Source of the DNA: Lethocerus indicus | Lineage: Eukaryota > Arthropoda > Insecta > Hemiptera > Belostomatidae | DNA: 64,000 bases | Reading direction: 5' to 3' | Assembly: GCA_019843655.1 (NCBI GenBank) | Contig: JACDQD010000003.1 | Span: 13,890,925 to 13,954,924, forward strand | Shown: positions 38,070 to 49,680 of the stretch, one piece after another | How the letters are laid out: each line of letters opens with the position of its first letter | Numbering within the stretch: the stretch's first letter is position 1 | Program-made: the position numbers and the translations under genes | Notes under the pieces: generated by a model | Databases searched by the model: none | What the model was told of the DNA's origin: nothing | The model's input: only the letters and a program-made list of their open reading frames with translations

Positions 38070-38117
38070 CGTTCCTCATTCTACGTAACGTTTCTCATTA
38101 CGTAGACTAAGAGAACG
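38070..38117. other. Imperfect stem-loop of about 48 nt
   Basis: CTACGTAA at 38081-38088 pairs exactly with TTACGTAG at 38098-38105 around a 9-nt loop. The stem extends with mismatches to CGTTC at 38070-38074 against GAACG at 38113-38117. No known microRNA seed is recognised. Confidence 0.6.
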
Positions 38118-39750
38118 AGGGGCACACTGTACACGAGGAGTGAATTATTTTTAGGGTAAGTCTAGACGTCTGACCATATTAAAATTGCAATTTTAGTATC
38201 AACCGTAGTGGGAATATTTTAATGACGAATATTAAATAACTGCATGTACCATGAAAAATAACACGAGAGTAATAATATTCCAAACTATCAAGAACCCCAA
38301 ACATTAATTTTAGACAATAATACTTAGTGGTTTTATCGAATAACGGACATGTTTTATTTATATTAAATGGATTATTCAATACTAATATATTTATCGGTTT
38401 ATTTATTTAAATAAATAAATGTAGCGTAAAAATAATTATAATAAGGATTCACATTATTCCATTATTTTTTCAATTCAATCCTCGACACCGTCCCGCCTGG
38501 AATTAGTACTAGATAGTAAAACTTGGATATCTTCCCAAATTATTTAATGGGCAGGTCTCAGGGACGAATAAATATTGTAAGTAGGGCGCGTTAATCGTTA
38601 AGTGACCAAGAGATAAACTGGGGAACGGACCAAATTGACAGGTTCCAAACTAAGTTAGAAGTTGAAACCTCTCCCCCCCCGCCCCACAGATACCTCCAAA
38701 GCGGACATCCCTAGCAAACCACCCTGTTATTTCTGGGCCTAACATAACTTCGTAAAACTAGTTGATGCAAGGTTCTGGAGGCCCTGAGAGGGTATCACCG
38801 AAAAACTTATCAACCGAGTTATATACCTGCGTGTTAGAATACTCTCCATTGCAAACAAAATGAAAATTTCATTCTCATATTAAGACTCCAGCTTCATGGT
38901 TATTACCTTACTAAATTACAAAAAAATTCCTGTTCATATGCAACACTAACTAAGCAAAATTCAACATCGGTAATTTAGAATAAAAAAATAAACTCAAGAG
39001 AACGTGTTATAGTCAATCAAATATGTCTGAGTATACGTAATTCATAGTATTGGATTAACTGTATACATTTTACCTGATAACTAAAGAACGGAAATTATGA
39101 ATGTATTTAGTGCCAAGATAAGTAAGCAACAGGAAATAGTAGTACAGCCCCACCTATATTCTCCACTAATTTATAATAGAATTTTAATATCTTTTTAGCG
39201 CTTAATCTCAGTTCTAATAGAATAGAAAATTCGGCGATCGACCTTTTCGACGGTCTACGAGCCAAATAAAAAAAAATAAATAGATCGCATCGCGAATATA
39301 CTCAAAATGTATTTGGCGTAATGCATTTTCAATAGGGAGCGGGAAGTGGGAGAACTGTCTGGGCAAGGAGAATATTGTGGAAATTCTCGGAACTAAAAAA
39401 AAAGGAAGCGTGCACCGTGGACGGCAGTAGGATTGGACTCGGGTAGGCGGAGCCGCGGCCGGGCCTGCCCTATCGCAACTCGATGTCGGCCGATAGGTTT
39501 ATGGAATTCGGGAGGCGGAGATGAAACTTGGCCCATACCTAGGGGCTCCTAGGAACCCCCTCCTCCAGAACAAATACACACGATCGGATTAGGAGTATAA
39601 TGTGCTTCATTACCGCGACTCAGTAGCGGGGAGGATGCTAATTGCTGAATTTTCCTTCAATCCCAAATTTCAACTTATTTAACTAGGGGAGCCCCTAACC
39701 TCCATTTAACTCAAGCGTTAGGCACGGTGGTTGGGTCCGTCTGGCACACC

Positions 39751-39813
39751 TTAGAGGTTAAAGCGGTAAATGCGTTGACCCGAGTTAAAATCTCGGAACA
39801 AGCAGTGGGACAT
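39751..39813 (+). mobile_element. Degenerate tRNA-derived SINE-like fragment
   Basis: TTAGAGGTTAAAGCGG at 39751-39766 resembles box A of tRNAs of the TGGTTAAGGCG type. CCGAGTTAAAATCTCGG around 39780-39796 fits a T-arm (5-bp CCGAG/CTCGG stem with a box B-like GTTAAAATC), followed by AAGCAGTGGGACAT at 39800-39813. The order box A, box B, then AGCAGTGGGA is what I know from insect tRNA-derived SINEs. No tail repeat or target duplication was identified. Confidence 0.45.
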
Positions 39814-41590
39814 TTTCTTAAGTGGTAAATTACAACCTGTTCTGTAGTTGAAATTCGACAATCCGGAAAGAAATAGATACAATGGTAAATAATACAGCAT
39901 GGGCGTATCGGAGCCCGGTTTCGAACGGTGTACTCGTATAATGTATTATTCGGAGGGCGGAGATGACCTAGCGGATGAAGAGTGGGCGGCTGGGTGAATG
40001 GAGAGGGTGGAGGCAGTTCGGATGGAAGCTCTCTATTTGCCTCTTGGGACCATCCACCAGTGCAAATACAATTCGAAACAGCAAGATTGGTTATCCGCCC
40101 GGGCCGGCCGTCCGCAATCCATTTACCAGTTGCCCAGGATTAATTCCCGTCCGCCCTTTTGCGCCCTAGGACTTCATAATTATTTCAATTTGGCAGCCTG
40201 AGCACCGATACCTCCCTGGACCTAGCTGTTGCGAACGCATTCTGTTATTACAGCTGCGAATCCCACATACACCCAGTGTTAATTCAAAGGTAAGCTTTGC
40301 TTGAAGAATTCAGAGGTGCGGGGCTCAATTTAGTTTTATATACGTGGTGTCGGAATTGATTCCATTTTCGTACTAATAATATTCATAGCATCTACTCTCG
40401 GTAACATTGATGTAGATAAGTAGCCTCGAAATATTGAACACAGAAAGGTATCCTTAAACGACTTTAACATACAGTATGAAAATATGCTACATATTATTTC
40501 TCATATATTGTTCATTACATTTTACGCTAATCTGAGTATGAACACGGAAATGTGATATCCCAAGGATAATGTTTATTTTATCGCTCTCGCGATATTCTAT
40601 CTCCACTGCCTTATCTGGTCTCAAAGAACAAATTTTTCGGCTTTTCGTCATCGTTAATAGAGTAGTTATTATATCCGATAAAGCATCCTAAGTTATTTCC
40701 CCATCTCACCGTAAAAATATAATATAATTAAGGCTTTAAACAAATTTAAGGTTTGTTTGTTTGTCTTGAGTCACTGTTTATTTCGAAGGACATGTCGAGT
40801 ACCGTGATTGGAGTGTTATATTGGGCGATAAACCTAAAGGGAAGCAGGAGGGACTGTTGGCGGACGGCTTAACGGGTACAATAAGGTGGAGAAAAGGCGG
40901 CGGGAGGTCATCTTAATAGCGTAGGCGGGCTCACCACTAACTCTAGTTAAGCGATCGTACAATCCGGCCCCAGATAGAGGGCCTCCAATGTCTCGCCGTA
41001 TAACAGCGGCAATAGTGCCCACAACCACGGCACCGTTTCATAGTCGATCCTCTTATAATCCCCAACTGTTATCTTTACAACTGCACGCCATTGTTTCTTA
41101 AACGAGCAATTCGGGGGAACAACGTGTATTCGATTCGGGCTGTTAACGTTTATACGACCAATTCTAACAAATCTTACATGCCGTATCTAGAGAAATAGTT
41201 ATTCTATTTTCGCTTATGACTGCGACTGTAGCGCTATTAGTTTACACCAATCGTAGAAGGTATCCATTCTCCCATGTAGCGGCTAGGGGACAATGCGCAC
41301 TTAACTTTTGAACTTCCATCTATTTATTTTTCTGTTTTACAGGTAACAACTTGCATTTGACAAAAAAAATAAATATAATATACTCTTTTCTATTTTATAT
41401 ATGTTTCATAAGCTTTAAAAAAGAAAGTTTCATAGTTAAGTTATAAGACCAACTGGTTGGTATTCAAAGTATAAATTAAGCCGTAAAGGGTAGCAATGAG
41501 CCAAATTATATTATTACCAGTGGAGAAATACAGGCATTACGCTATTCATAATTCATTATGGAAAAAACCTTATTGTATTCCATCACTCCT

Positions 41591-42039
41591 AAGGCAGATA
41601 CCGGGAAAGGAGTGAATAGTTTTCGGATTTCAGCCCGTTAAATGTCGAGGGGGGGAGGAGGAAAGCTTTTGTCCACTGGAAGTCACTTCGGGTTTTCAAC
41701 GTTTCGAACCCGTAAATAGGATCATTATTGCGCCAAGAGTAGTCATTAATGTACGAAATTGCCGGGGTTTAGTGGCTGACATTTAAAGCTTTCCAACGTT
41801 TAAGGCCGTTGAATTGGCCTCCGTGCGTTAATGGAGTTATTACCCTTCTTTTTTTTTCCTGCCCGTTTCTCAGGAGGCCTTTCAGTAGGGTCTAATGGCG
41901 GTTTTCACAGCATAGTGCAATGCGGGAAATCGACGCTCAATTAATTTAGAGGCCGAGCTCGCTTTCGGGCCCCTGCTTTCCCGGCACCGCATACACAATC
42001 CAGAAACATCCCGCCGCGTTCCGGGCGTCCCTTTCTCCA
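41591..42039. other. GC-richer island left of the duplicated module
   Basis: Contains a G-run (GAGGGGGGGAGGAGG near 41648-41662) and mixed sequence without a supportable frame. It borders the octamer module, so it may be part of the same regulatory region. Confidence 0.3.
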
Positions 42040-42135
42040 ATGCAAATTCAACAGTTGGCAAATAAACGATTCTCCCGCCTATTCCTTCCTATTAAGATAA
42101 ATACGAGAGTGAGAGTTCCATCCAGTTATGCAAAT
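42040..42135 (+). promoter_or_regulatory. Octamer/E-box/forkhead module, copy 1
   Basis: Three blocks are shared exactly with copy 2: 42040-42069 (30 bp, beginning ATGCAAATTCAACAGTTG and ending GCAAATAAACGA), 42090-42104 (CTATTAAGATAAATA) and 42122-42135 (CCAGTTATGCAAAT). Visible motif words are the POU octamer ATGCAAAT at both ends, E-box CAGTTG, forkhead-like AAATAAACGA and GATA in AAGATAAATA. Spacers are 20 and 17 bp. The 84-codon frame starting here is not conserved in copy 2 and is dismissed. Enhancer function is inference. Confidence 0.6.
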
Positions 42136-42508
42136 CGTTCTCCCTCGGGTCCCGCATTCGAGAACCGGGCGAGACCGCGAAGCGGACAAAAACCTGCTTA
42201 CCGTCCCTTTAGGCGCCTGTCTTTACGCTTCCCTTCTATTGGTCACACTGTTTTATACGGCACTAGAAGAAGTCGAATTATTACTAATTCCTAACTAAAG
42301 GACAAAGCGCCGAGGATTTAATATAAAAGTTTAATCGAAAATTTCTTCTATGAAGGTATATTATGTATATTATGCCTACATCCGTAACTCGTATTTAGCC
42401 ATTCCGAGTGACATTTCTCTTTTAGTGAATAAGAACACAAAGTGGGTTAACTGTCTCGTCAGGAAGGACAATTCATGCACATTGCACTGAGTTTCAAGTG
42501 GGCCCTAG
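42136..42508. other. Spacer between the two module copies
   Basis: About 370 bp without further homology to the modules that I could see. Its left half is GC-richer and its right half AT-rich. No gene. Confidence 0.5.
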
Positions 42509-42598
42509 ATGCAAATTCAACAGTTGGCAAATAAACGAAGCGCCACCAACTATTAAGATAAATAAAGGTGGGAGCGGGTCCTACCCAGTTATGCAAAT
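42509..42598 (+). promoter_or_regulatory. Octamer/E-box/forkhead module, copy 2
   Basis: The same three blocks in the same order and orientation at 42509-42538, 42550-42564 and 42585-42598, with spacers of 11 and 20 bp. Sequence outside the blocks is unrelated on the left. On the right the two copies diverge at once, and copy 2 is followed by CACGTG (E-box) near 42605. The spacers retain only weak similarity, so the blocks look constrained rather than recently copied. Confidence 0.6.
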
Positions 42599-43294
42599 GA
42601 CGTGCACGTGGTTATTTTTCCCAAAGGTTTGTGAACGAATCTTCCGTCTTACTTCTCTTTTTTCACCGAATCCATAGCGAGACATTGACGGTAAATGTAA
42701 TGGAATGGAAATCTCTTTGAATTTCCTCTTTACTCGCCGTTGACTCCGAGCATTGTTCATGCACTATTCTTGTTTTGTCTGTTTAATAATTCAATATTGC
42801 TTGTTGTTCGACTCGAGTCTCCAAACCGACATTAAATCGTTCTGAAGTGCCGAGAGACCCGCAATCGTTACACGAATCGACGGCATTTTATTTCGGAATT
42901 TGTACATACACAGAGTACGCAACATATACACCTTTAGTGAGCAAAAATACCTGTTATTAAGGACGAAAATTGGAGCTCTACAGGTGAGGTTATTTATAGT
43001 TTCTAAATCTCACTTATCGGAAATATTTTCAAAAAACCTAGAGAAATTTAAATCAGTGCCCAACCCCAAATGCCGAATTAAGTATATGACTAAACTAATA
43101 AAAAAATATATATAATTATAATTACATAACGATTTCAATTTGATCATAGCTAACACGGTGAATGACAATGGTTATATATGTTAGTTGAATGACGACCCAT
43201 AAGCAAGCATGGGGAATAATAATCGCCGCTGAAACTCGAACAATTCTTGTCCGAACATAAATTGGACCAAGCAAACGACAAAATAAATCTTTCA

Positions 43295-43370
43295 CAGTGG
43301 TTCTCAACCGGTCACGTGCGGCGGACATTTTTCACATTCTGAGGCATGGTGTGAGCACCACTATAAAAAA
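43295..43370 (+). mobile_element. hAT-type terminal inverted repeat relic
   Basis: CAGTGGTTCTCAACCGGTC at 43295-43313 matches the known 5' terminus of many hAT (Charlie-like) transposons and their non-autonomous derivatives (CAGNGGTTCTCAACC). GC-rich sequence follows, as in those elements, then an A-rich stretch. The opposite terminus (GGTTGAGAACCACTG) was not found downstream, so this is a truncated or degraded end, and the stated right boundary is arbitrary. Confidence 0.6.
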
Positions 43371-44661
43371 AAATCATTTTTTCATTTATGTATTTTCTCG
43401 ATGCATTATACATTTATTGTCACGCACGAATTCGTTTAATCTCAATCCTCAATGTCACGTCCCACATATGTAGTCCAACAATGGTTGTTTTTGCCTTCAT
43501 TTAACCCAAATTTATATATTTAATCTTAATATACTTGATGACTCATATTTTTTATAATATTTTGTAATAGTAAATCCAATAAAAATTAAAAATGACAAAA
43601 TTACATACATAAGAACTAAAATAATCATAATAATATGACTGGCACAAACTTCTCTAGCATATATTGAACGAGTATAAGGAGGATATAAGGACAATTATTT
43701 TGTTTATATAATTAATAGTTCAATAATTAATAGTTTTACTTTTTTTAGTACACGCGATATAACATAATAATGTGAATCTATTCATATGTGAGCAGTTTTA
43801 CCCATATACAGGACTGTACATACAAAATTATGCGAATACTTTTCCGAGGGAATGACCTCAGTGACAATTTATTCTTATCGGACTAAAGTCGTGTTATAAT
43901 ATTACGGTGAAACTTACGTTTTCCACATCTGAAGGTTTGGACTCAAGTACTACCGGTATTGCGAAACAAGAGTTGAATGTGGCCCTTTCCTAGTTCTACT
44001 TTTGCTGGGTAAAGATGCATTCTAACTTTTCCCAGCAGAAGAACTTTTCACCGCGGAGAATAGCACCACTGTTTTGCTAATGAGCACCTTAAAAGCCGCT
44101 CTCGTCCCGAATAGAGTCCTCACCAACTATCCTTTATACGTTTTCCTGGCTAGTAATTTAAATCTGCCAAGTTTAATTCTGCAATCCACGCCACAGCCTT
44201 ACACTTCAGTCCTACCTTCTTGTTATTAGCGTTAATAATGTTTAATTATTCGGTTGATTAAGAAAATAGGTTAGTTAGTGAATTTGAATACGAATTCGCC
44301 CCGAGACTAAATCCCGAGTTCCCGAGGCATAGACTATTATAAATGAACAAGTCGTTGCATGAATAATATATATTACCTCTGAAGCATATATCAAAATCAA
44401 TAACTCTCCAAAATTTCGAGCATATTTCTCGGTGGTATAACAACCTAGAGAATGCATTATGATCAAGATATCACTAAAAATATCGCACGGCGGGAAAAAT
44501 GAATTATTTCCGCCCCAATAAGATAAAAAATTTCATTATATAATTTTACAAATATAACATTAAATATTTATTGGCATACGTCATTATAATATTAAGCCTC
44601 AAGATGTTGCGCCTTTCTTCCTTCGTTGCGGATAAGGCCAGGCTAACTCCTCAGATTGGTT

Positions 44662-44686
44662 GGTTAGTATCAGAAGCGCCGTGAAG
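44662..44686 (-). repeat. Dispersed core related to the hairpin family
   Basis: GGTTAGTATCAGAAGCGC followed by CGTGAAG, differing from 23831-23855 at two positions. About 25 bp further on, GGGTTTAATTC (44706-44716) resembles a degenerate box B, so a tRNA-derived SINE origin is possible for this family, but the spacing does not fit well. Confidence 0.6.
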
Positions 44687-47600
44687 TAACTCAAGAAGTA
44701 AATACGGGTTTAATTCAAAACTTGTTCAAATTCTAGAATAGTTAAAATTTCCCGTCTCCTTTAATTTTTCTCTCTCCTGAACCGATTTCAGTTTCTCGTT
44801 TACGAGGGAAAGCAAAACTAGTAGTTTCCAAAGCGGTATGAAACTAAAACTTTTGCCAACAAGAAGATAAAATGAACTGAAAAAAAGTTTCTCACCTTAT
44901 TCAAATAGCCGTATACGCGAAAATCATTAAATTGTTTTATTTTCTGGATTGTAATATTTTAGTGAAAATACTCATAGAATGAGGGTACTTTAGTTATAGA
45001 CAGATTATGGAACTCCAAACATTTCTTACTAAAGATGTGTTGGATCTTATAAGATCCCGTATAAATGCTTCCATACTGTCTTGGGTCCTGAATAGCAGCT
45101 TAGGATTTCATGGGTATTAAATTTCAAATGTAAACTGCAAATCCCGTAGATTCGTCTAAAGCTTGAGCCGCTTACTAATTTGCTCACTCCTAAATCCGAG
45201 ATCAGTCCCCCGTAACGCTGGCGGCCTTATACTAATGCATTTGACAAATGGACGGCTCACCGGTGGACCGAAAATGATGTTACAATTACACCGGATAATT
45301 AGAGGGCGTCGTCACACGAAATCGTATTACCTGTTCAGTGCAACACGGCACGATAAGAACCTCCTGTCAGCCGAGTTGTCGGCTGTCGGTATAGGACAAA
45401 ACCTTGTCTTCTACCAAATATATGTCATTAGCCAACTGACTGAAACCTCCTAATGATATTTCTGTATTAAGTACAATATTCAGCTTACTATAGTACACAT
45501 ATACTATAATATATATAAAAGAAAAAGATTTAAAGTTGAGTTGAAAATTCACTGGGTGAACACTTTTGTCACGAAACTAAGCCAGACCCCAATCCCAGAA
45601 CTCCTCGGAATTGGGACGTTTGAATTCCCCAACGTCTACTCAATTTATATATAAGCATCTCACCACTTTGTATTGTTCCAATTTCTATATATGGCCATCG
45701 AAACAAATACTAGAACATTGAGTATGCAGCACAGTTTCGTTTCGCAAGACATTTATTCCGGCTTAGGGCTAGACTCAAGGATTTATCCACTCTGGAAAAG
45801 GCTTAGAGCGCTCATATTTTGTCGAGAAGATATGACGCTTGCCAGTTGTATGAATCAGACAGGGGCAATACCCCTGACATCTGCCAACCTGTTCAGCCAA
45901 CAAATAAATACAATCCGAATCCTGCGCAAATCACCCAAAAATAATCTGAAATTTATCTTACCAGAACTTATGACACGTAGAATCTTCAATATTTTATGTT
46001 TCGCCTATGCACATTGAGGTTTACTAATTTAAACTGCCCCAGTGATTGGTATGCGACACAATTACATTAGCTTTGAGGCATCCCATCGACAGCGAGAGCG
46101 ACAGTGAGCAACGACGCCCGATCTAATTAAGACGGCCTAATAACCGAAACGTTGGGAAACAGCCACAAGACCTAAGTTAAATTTCGGTGGAACGACGATA
46201 AATGTATGTGAAGGACAAGTGACGGAACCGCTTCGGGTGATTTAGAGCCCCCGAAAACTGGAGATGTTTAATCACCCCCATTTAACCTCCTCATGCTTAT
46301 ATTAATATACGGGTTTCTTCTCTATTTATGTGATATACCAAATACATCAGATAAATCAAATCAGAAATCGGTGAGTATACCATATTTTCAGCATTATGGG
46401 GAAAAAATGTATCTCGAATGCATTGATTTCCCCCCTCATTGAAAATATTGGGTTTATTTAAGTAAGTATATTACTAACTACCGCGTTGTGTATGTACACA
46501 TTTTATTCATGGCCATAGGGCTTAAGAACTATACAAAGAAAAAAAGAATTATTTTTTAAGTAAAATTCACGGATTTCATTAACTTTAAAAGCGTGGACGG
46601 GTCAGAGGCTGCCGAGGCTATATCTCTGGATGTACGTGAAGGGAGGAACATGAGGGTACAAATACGGGCCGCATTATGTATACGAATGAGGCCCGGGTAC
46701 ATTAGTGTGAGGGGATAGTCGTAAAACGTGGTCTGCGCGGAGGTTTTGCGCGAACCAGGCCACCGACCATCTTTCGAGATATGCGTGGACGACGGATAGA
46801 GCGCCGTCACCACCCATAAACCTCTCCGACAAAAGAAAACCCGAGAAATACAAGATGTAAAATGGAAGCGGCGGGTTGAAACAATATAAGAATACAATAA
46901 TAACTGAAACGATAATAGCAAAACAGTACAAGTTATATTCGCAATTAGTAGACAAAGTATTGACAAAAAGGTTAATTAAACTTAAAACCGAATAGAATGC
47001 AGAATGAAAATTGCACGGGGGATAATATTCGAGCCTAATTTCGCTCTATCCGAAATTAAACGTAACAATAAAATGTAACAGTTAATTAATTAACTCATTT
47101 AATTCTTACAATATCCGGAACAGTTTGAACAATCTGAACGATAAGAAAATAAATATGTAGAGGGAAACGTATATTTAAAACTGACAAATGTTGAATTCCG
47201 GTGTAAAGGAACGTAACGTGTGTAAATGTTAAAACATTTTTGTTATACAAGGTTTATTCATCAGTGATTAAGAGTTGATATATCGCTGTAATTCAGAAGC
47301 GCAAAAACAGAGAACCGTTAATACTTAATTCCGTATTTCGTTTCTGGGAAATCCCTCCCATTATATTAATACCCACGCTACCTCCCCCTTCCCACCAGAA
47401 GGTATTTAACGCGCTGGCGATCACGCGAAGGTGGTCGACAAAGGTGAAATAGGGGGGAGTGGGGGGGATTGCTAAATATAATTATTATAACCGAGGAGAA
47501 AGTTGTAGGCGCCAGCTCCAAGTGAGAGGAATAAAGCAGTCAATAGAGCGGTCCATGACGGCCGCACAGGAACACGCCCCCTTTGAAATACCGAGCGGTC

Positions 47601-47859
47601 GGTCTCAAAGTGAAATTGAACAGAATAAAACGGGTCTGGGCGGTAGCAATTAAATGTAGGTTTGAAAATTTCATAGCCCCTCTTCTTCATTAAAACGGGA
47701 GGCTGGTGGCGGGCGCCCCTAGCCAAGCCACGCCCGGCCGACCGTAGCTAATAGTAATTGATATTACAATGAACTGCACAATCAAAGAGACTTCGGTACC
47801 TGTAATTTCAGCGTTTAAAACCCGCCGGCAACTTGAAAATACGCTGGGCTGAATTCAAT

Positions 47860-47895
47860 GAGAGAGACAGAGATAGAGAGAGAAAGGAGAGAAAA
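47860..47895 (+). repeat. GA-rich microsatellite
   Basis: Imperfect (GA)n with interruptions: AGAGAGACAGAGATAGAGAG followed by AGAAAGGAGAG. Confidence 0.9.
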
Positions 47896-48391
47896 CTTTA
47901 TACAAAACATTAATGTTTAAACTACCTATATTAGCTTCAAATAACACCACATGTTATAAATCAATCTTCCTCCTTTTCATCACCTATTTCACTATAACGA
48001 ACTGTGAAAACGAATTCTTTAATAAATACTAACGATTGTATTTATTAATGAAATTTGCACCACGGAAAGACTTCGAATTTTCCGTCGAACAAGTATTAAA
48101 AATGAATTTAATTATTCACTATATTCATCCTTTTTGGTTAAAAAGATGAAAGTTTTTGGAGAAAGGATCAACGTTAAAAGAAATTTTCATTGTCACTTTT
48201 AATCTTTTGAAAAAACTATCCACTGTGGGCGTGATCTGGTTATTATCGTGGGGTTCAAACCACAGCACCATATTGTTTCCAATACTTTACAAAACTTTGT
48301 CAGACAACGTGACATGTTCAGGCGAGAGAGTTCCACTTTTCCGGACCACTACCACCTACACTTTACTCTCGTCTTATTGCCATTCCTAGAA

Positions 48392-48500
48392 TTCTTCGCC
48401 TCTCTCCTTCTCCCTCTCCCACTCCCACTCCCTCTCCCTCTTCTTTCTCCCACTCCCTCTCCCTTTCCTTTCTCCCTCTCCCTGTCTCTTTCATCTTTCC
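48392..48500 (+). repeat. Polypyrimidine tract with CTCCC units
   Basis: About 108 bp almost wholly C and T, built from degenerate CTCCCTCTCCCACTCCCT-like units. The 97-codon frame ending in Leu/Pro/Ser repeats is an artefact of this tract. Confidence 0.9.
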
Positions 48501-49680
48501 TTAAAGCTGCTTACCACATTTACCGTAACATACGGCATTAAAGACCAGTGCGATCAGGTTTAGTGTTGGGGACGCGAGACATTTATTGCTTTGATAAATT
48601 AAATGCTGAAACACCTGGGTCCTGGTGAATAAACGAGGGCGATCCACTTAGCCGAAAGCTGGTGCCCATGTATTAATCATGAACCGGAGGGTTTAGGAAG
48701 GTTGGTGACCGGTGCGGTTGCAGTCGAGGAGTTGCGAACTGATCTCGGACTCACGGCCGTGATAGCGCCTCGCATTACAATGCCATTATCTCAACACTTC
48801 TCCCATGACATATAACATTCCCCGTATAATGGATCTCTATGAATTTGAATAAACACGTTTGTAATTATTTGGCCGAATAGATTTCGCCATTTTGTAATAA
48901 GATTATAAAATATAGAAACTAACATTCCGTTACTTAATTGAAATTTTTTTCACTGTTTTATTGTCACAACTGTAAATCAAAATAAGCGACATTGTCCGCA
49001 GAGCACTAATAATGAGAGGAAAATAATGGTGGAGAAACCCACTGACTTCCCCCTTTTTTTAATTTTTGTTTGTATTTTATTCTTACACATTTAGATCACG
49101 TGGCCACTTCCTTGTCAGGCGTCTGTAAGGAACTGTACGACTTCGTACCACTGTATTAGGTAGGTGGGTGATATGTGAATGAAATTTGTTATAATTCTGT
49201 ACAACAAACGGCAAACGGGACTTTAAGCTGCGATTTAGCGGCACAATGATCCGATCTTTTTTTCCACTCGCGAAGCGCTCGGTCATAATTGGCAATTACG
49301 AAATTGGTGCGGAAATAAGAATCGAATTTACGGGAAACACGAGGGGGACGATAATTTTAGACTCGGTGCAGCTCAAATAATAAAGAAACTGAGATCACGC
49401 CTCCCTCTCCTCCTCCACCTTTAATAAGGTGATTCATCATCCGATCCGGAAGTTATAATGGGGCAGGCTAACGTCGTTTTAGATTTTGGCCCGGGGCTCC
49501 AAATCAATCACGCTTAATTCCTTTCCCGCGCTCCGTCGGCTCTTCTTCCGTGTAATCTCGCCGAAGAGTGGCAACTACTCGTGAAATCATCGCAAATATA
49601 AATAGGACCAAGTTTGACGTATCGAGCTTACCTCGAGACGAGCCAATCTTCTAAACGGTTACGCAAACCTCCCATTCGTG

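Larger units (their letters stand above)
35700..41590. other. Gene-poor stretch
   Basis: Mostly AT-rich with GC-richer islands at about 36830-37120, 37270-37400, 39420-39560, 39940-40200 and 40800-41050. Frames up to 114 codons (37268-37721) overlap one another in different frames and are unrecognised. A stem-loop lies at 38070-38117 and a SINE-like fragment at 39751-39813. Confidence 0.45.
42605..47380. other. AT-rich intergenic stretch
   Basis: No gene recognised. Frames of 90-136 codons (45163-45453, 45673-46017, 46556-46966) have no known domains and two begin at non-ATG codons or overlap another frame on the same DNA. It includes a hAT-type terminus at 43295 and a dispersed core at 44662. 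Confidence 0.45.
47381..49680. other. Gene-free stretch with islands
   Basis: GC-richer islands at about 47390-47830, 48550-48800 and 49380-49680 in AT-rich DNA. A 77-codon frame at 48156-48389 is hydrophobic but unrecognised. Low-complexity GA- and CT-rich tracts are listed separately. Confidence 0.45.

Noticed and set aside
42040..42294. 84-codon frame beginning in the first octamer module
   Set aside because: The frame is not preserved in the second module copy, whose spacers differ by non-multiples of three.
45673..46017. 114-codon frame preceded by a TATA-like TTATATATAAGC
   Set aside because: The frame starts at TTG, has no known domain, and TATA-like words are frequent in AT-rich DNA.
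48248..48541. 97-codon frame with Leu/Pro/Ser repeats
   Set aside because: Translation of the CTCCC-type pyrimidine tract.
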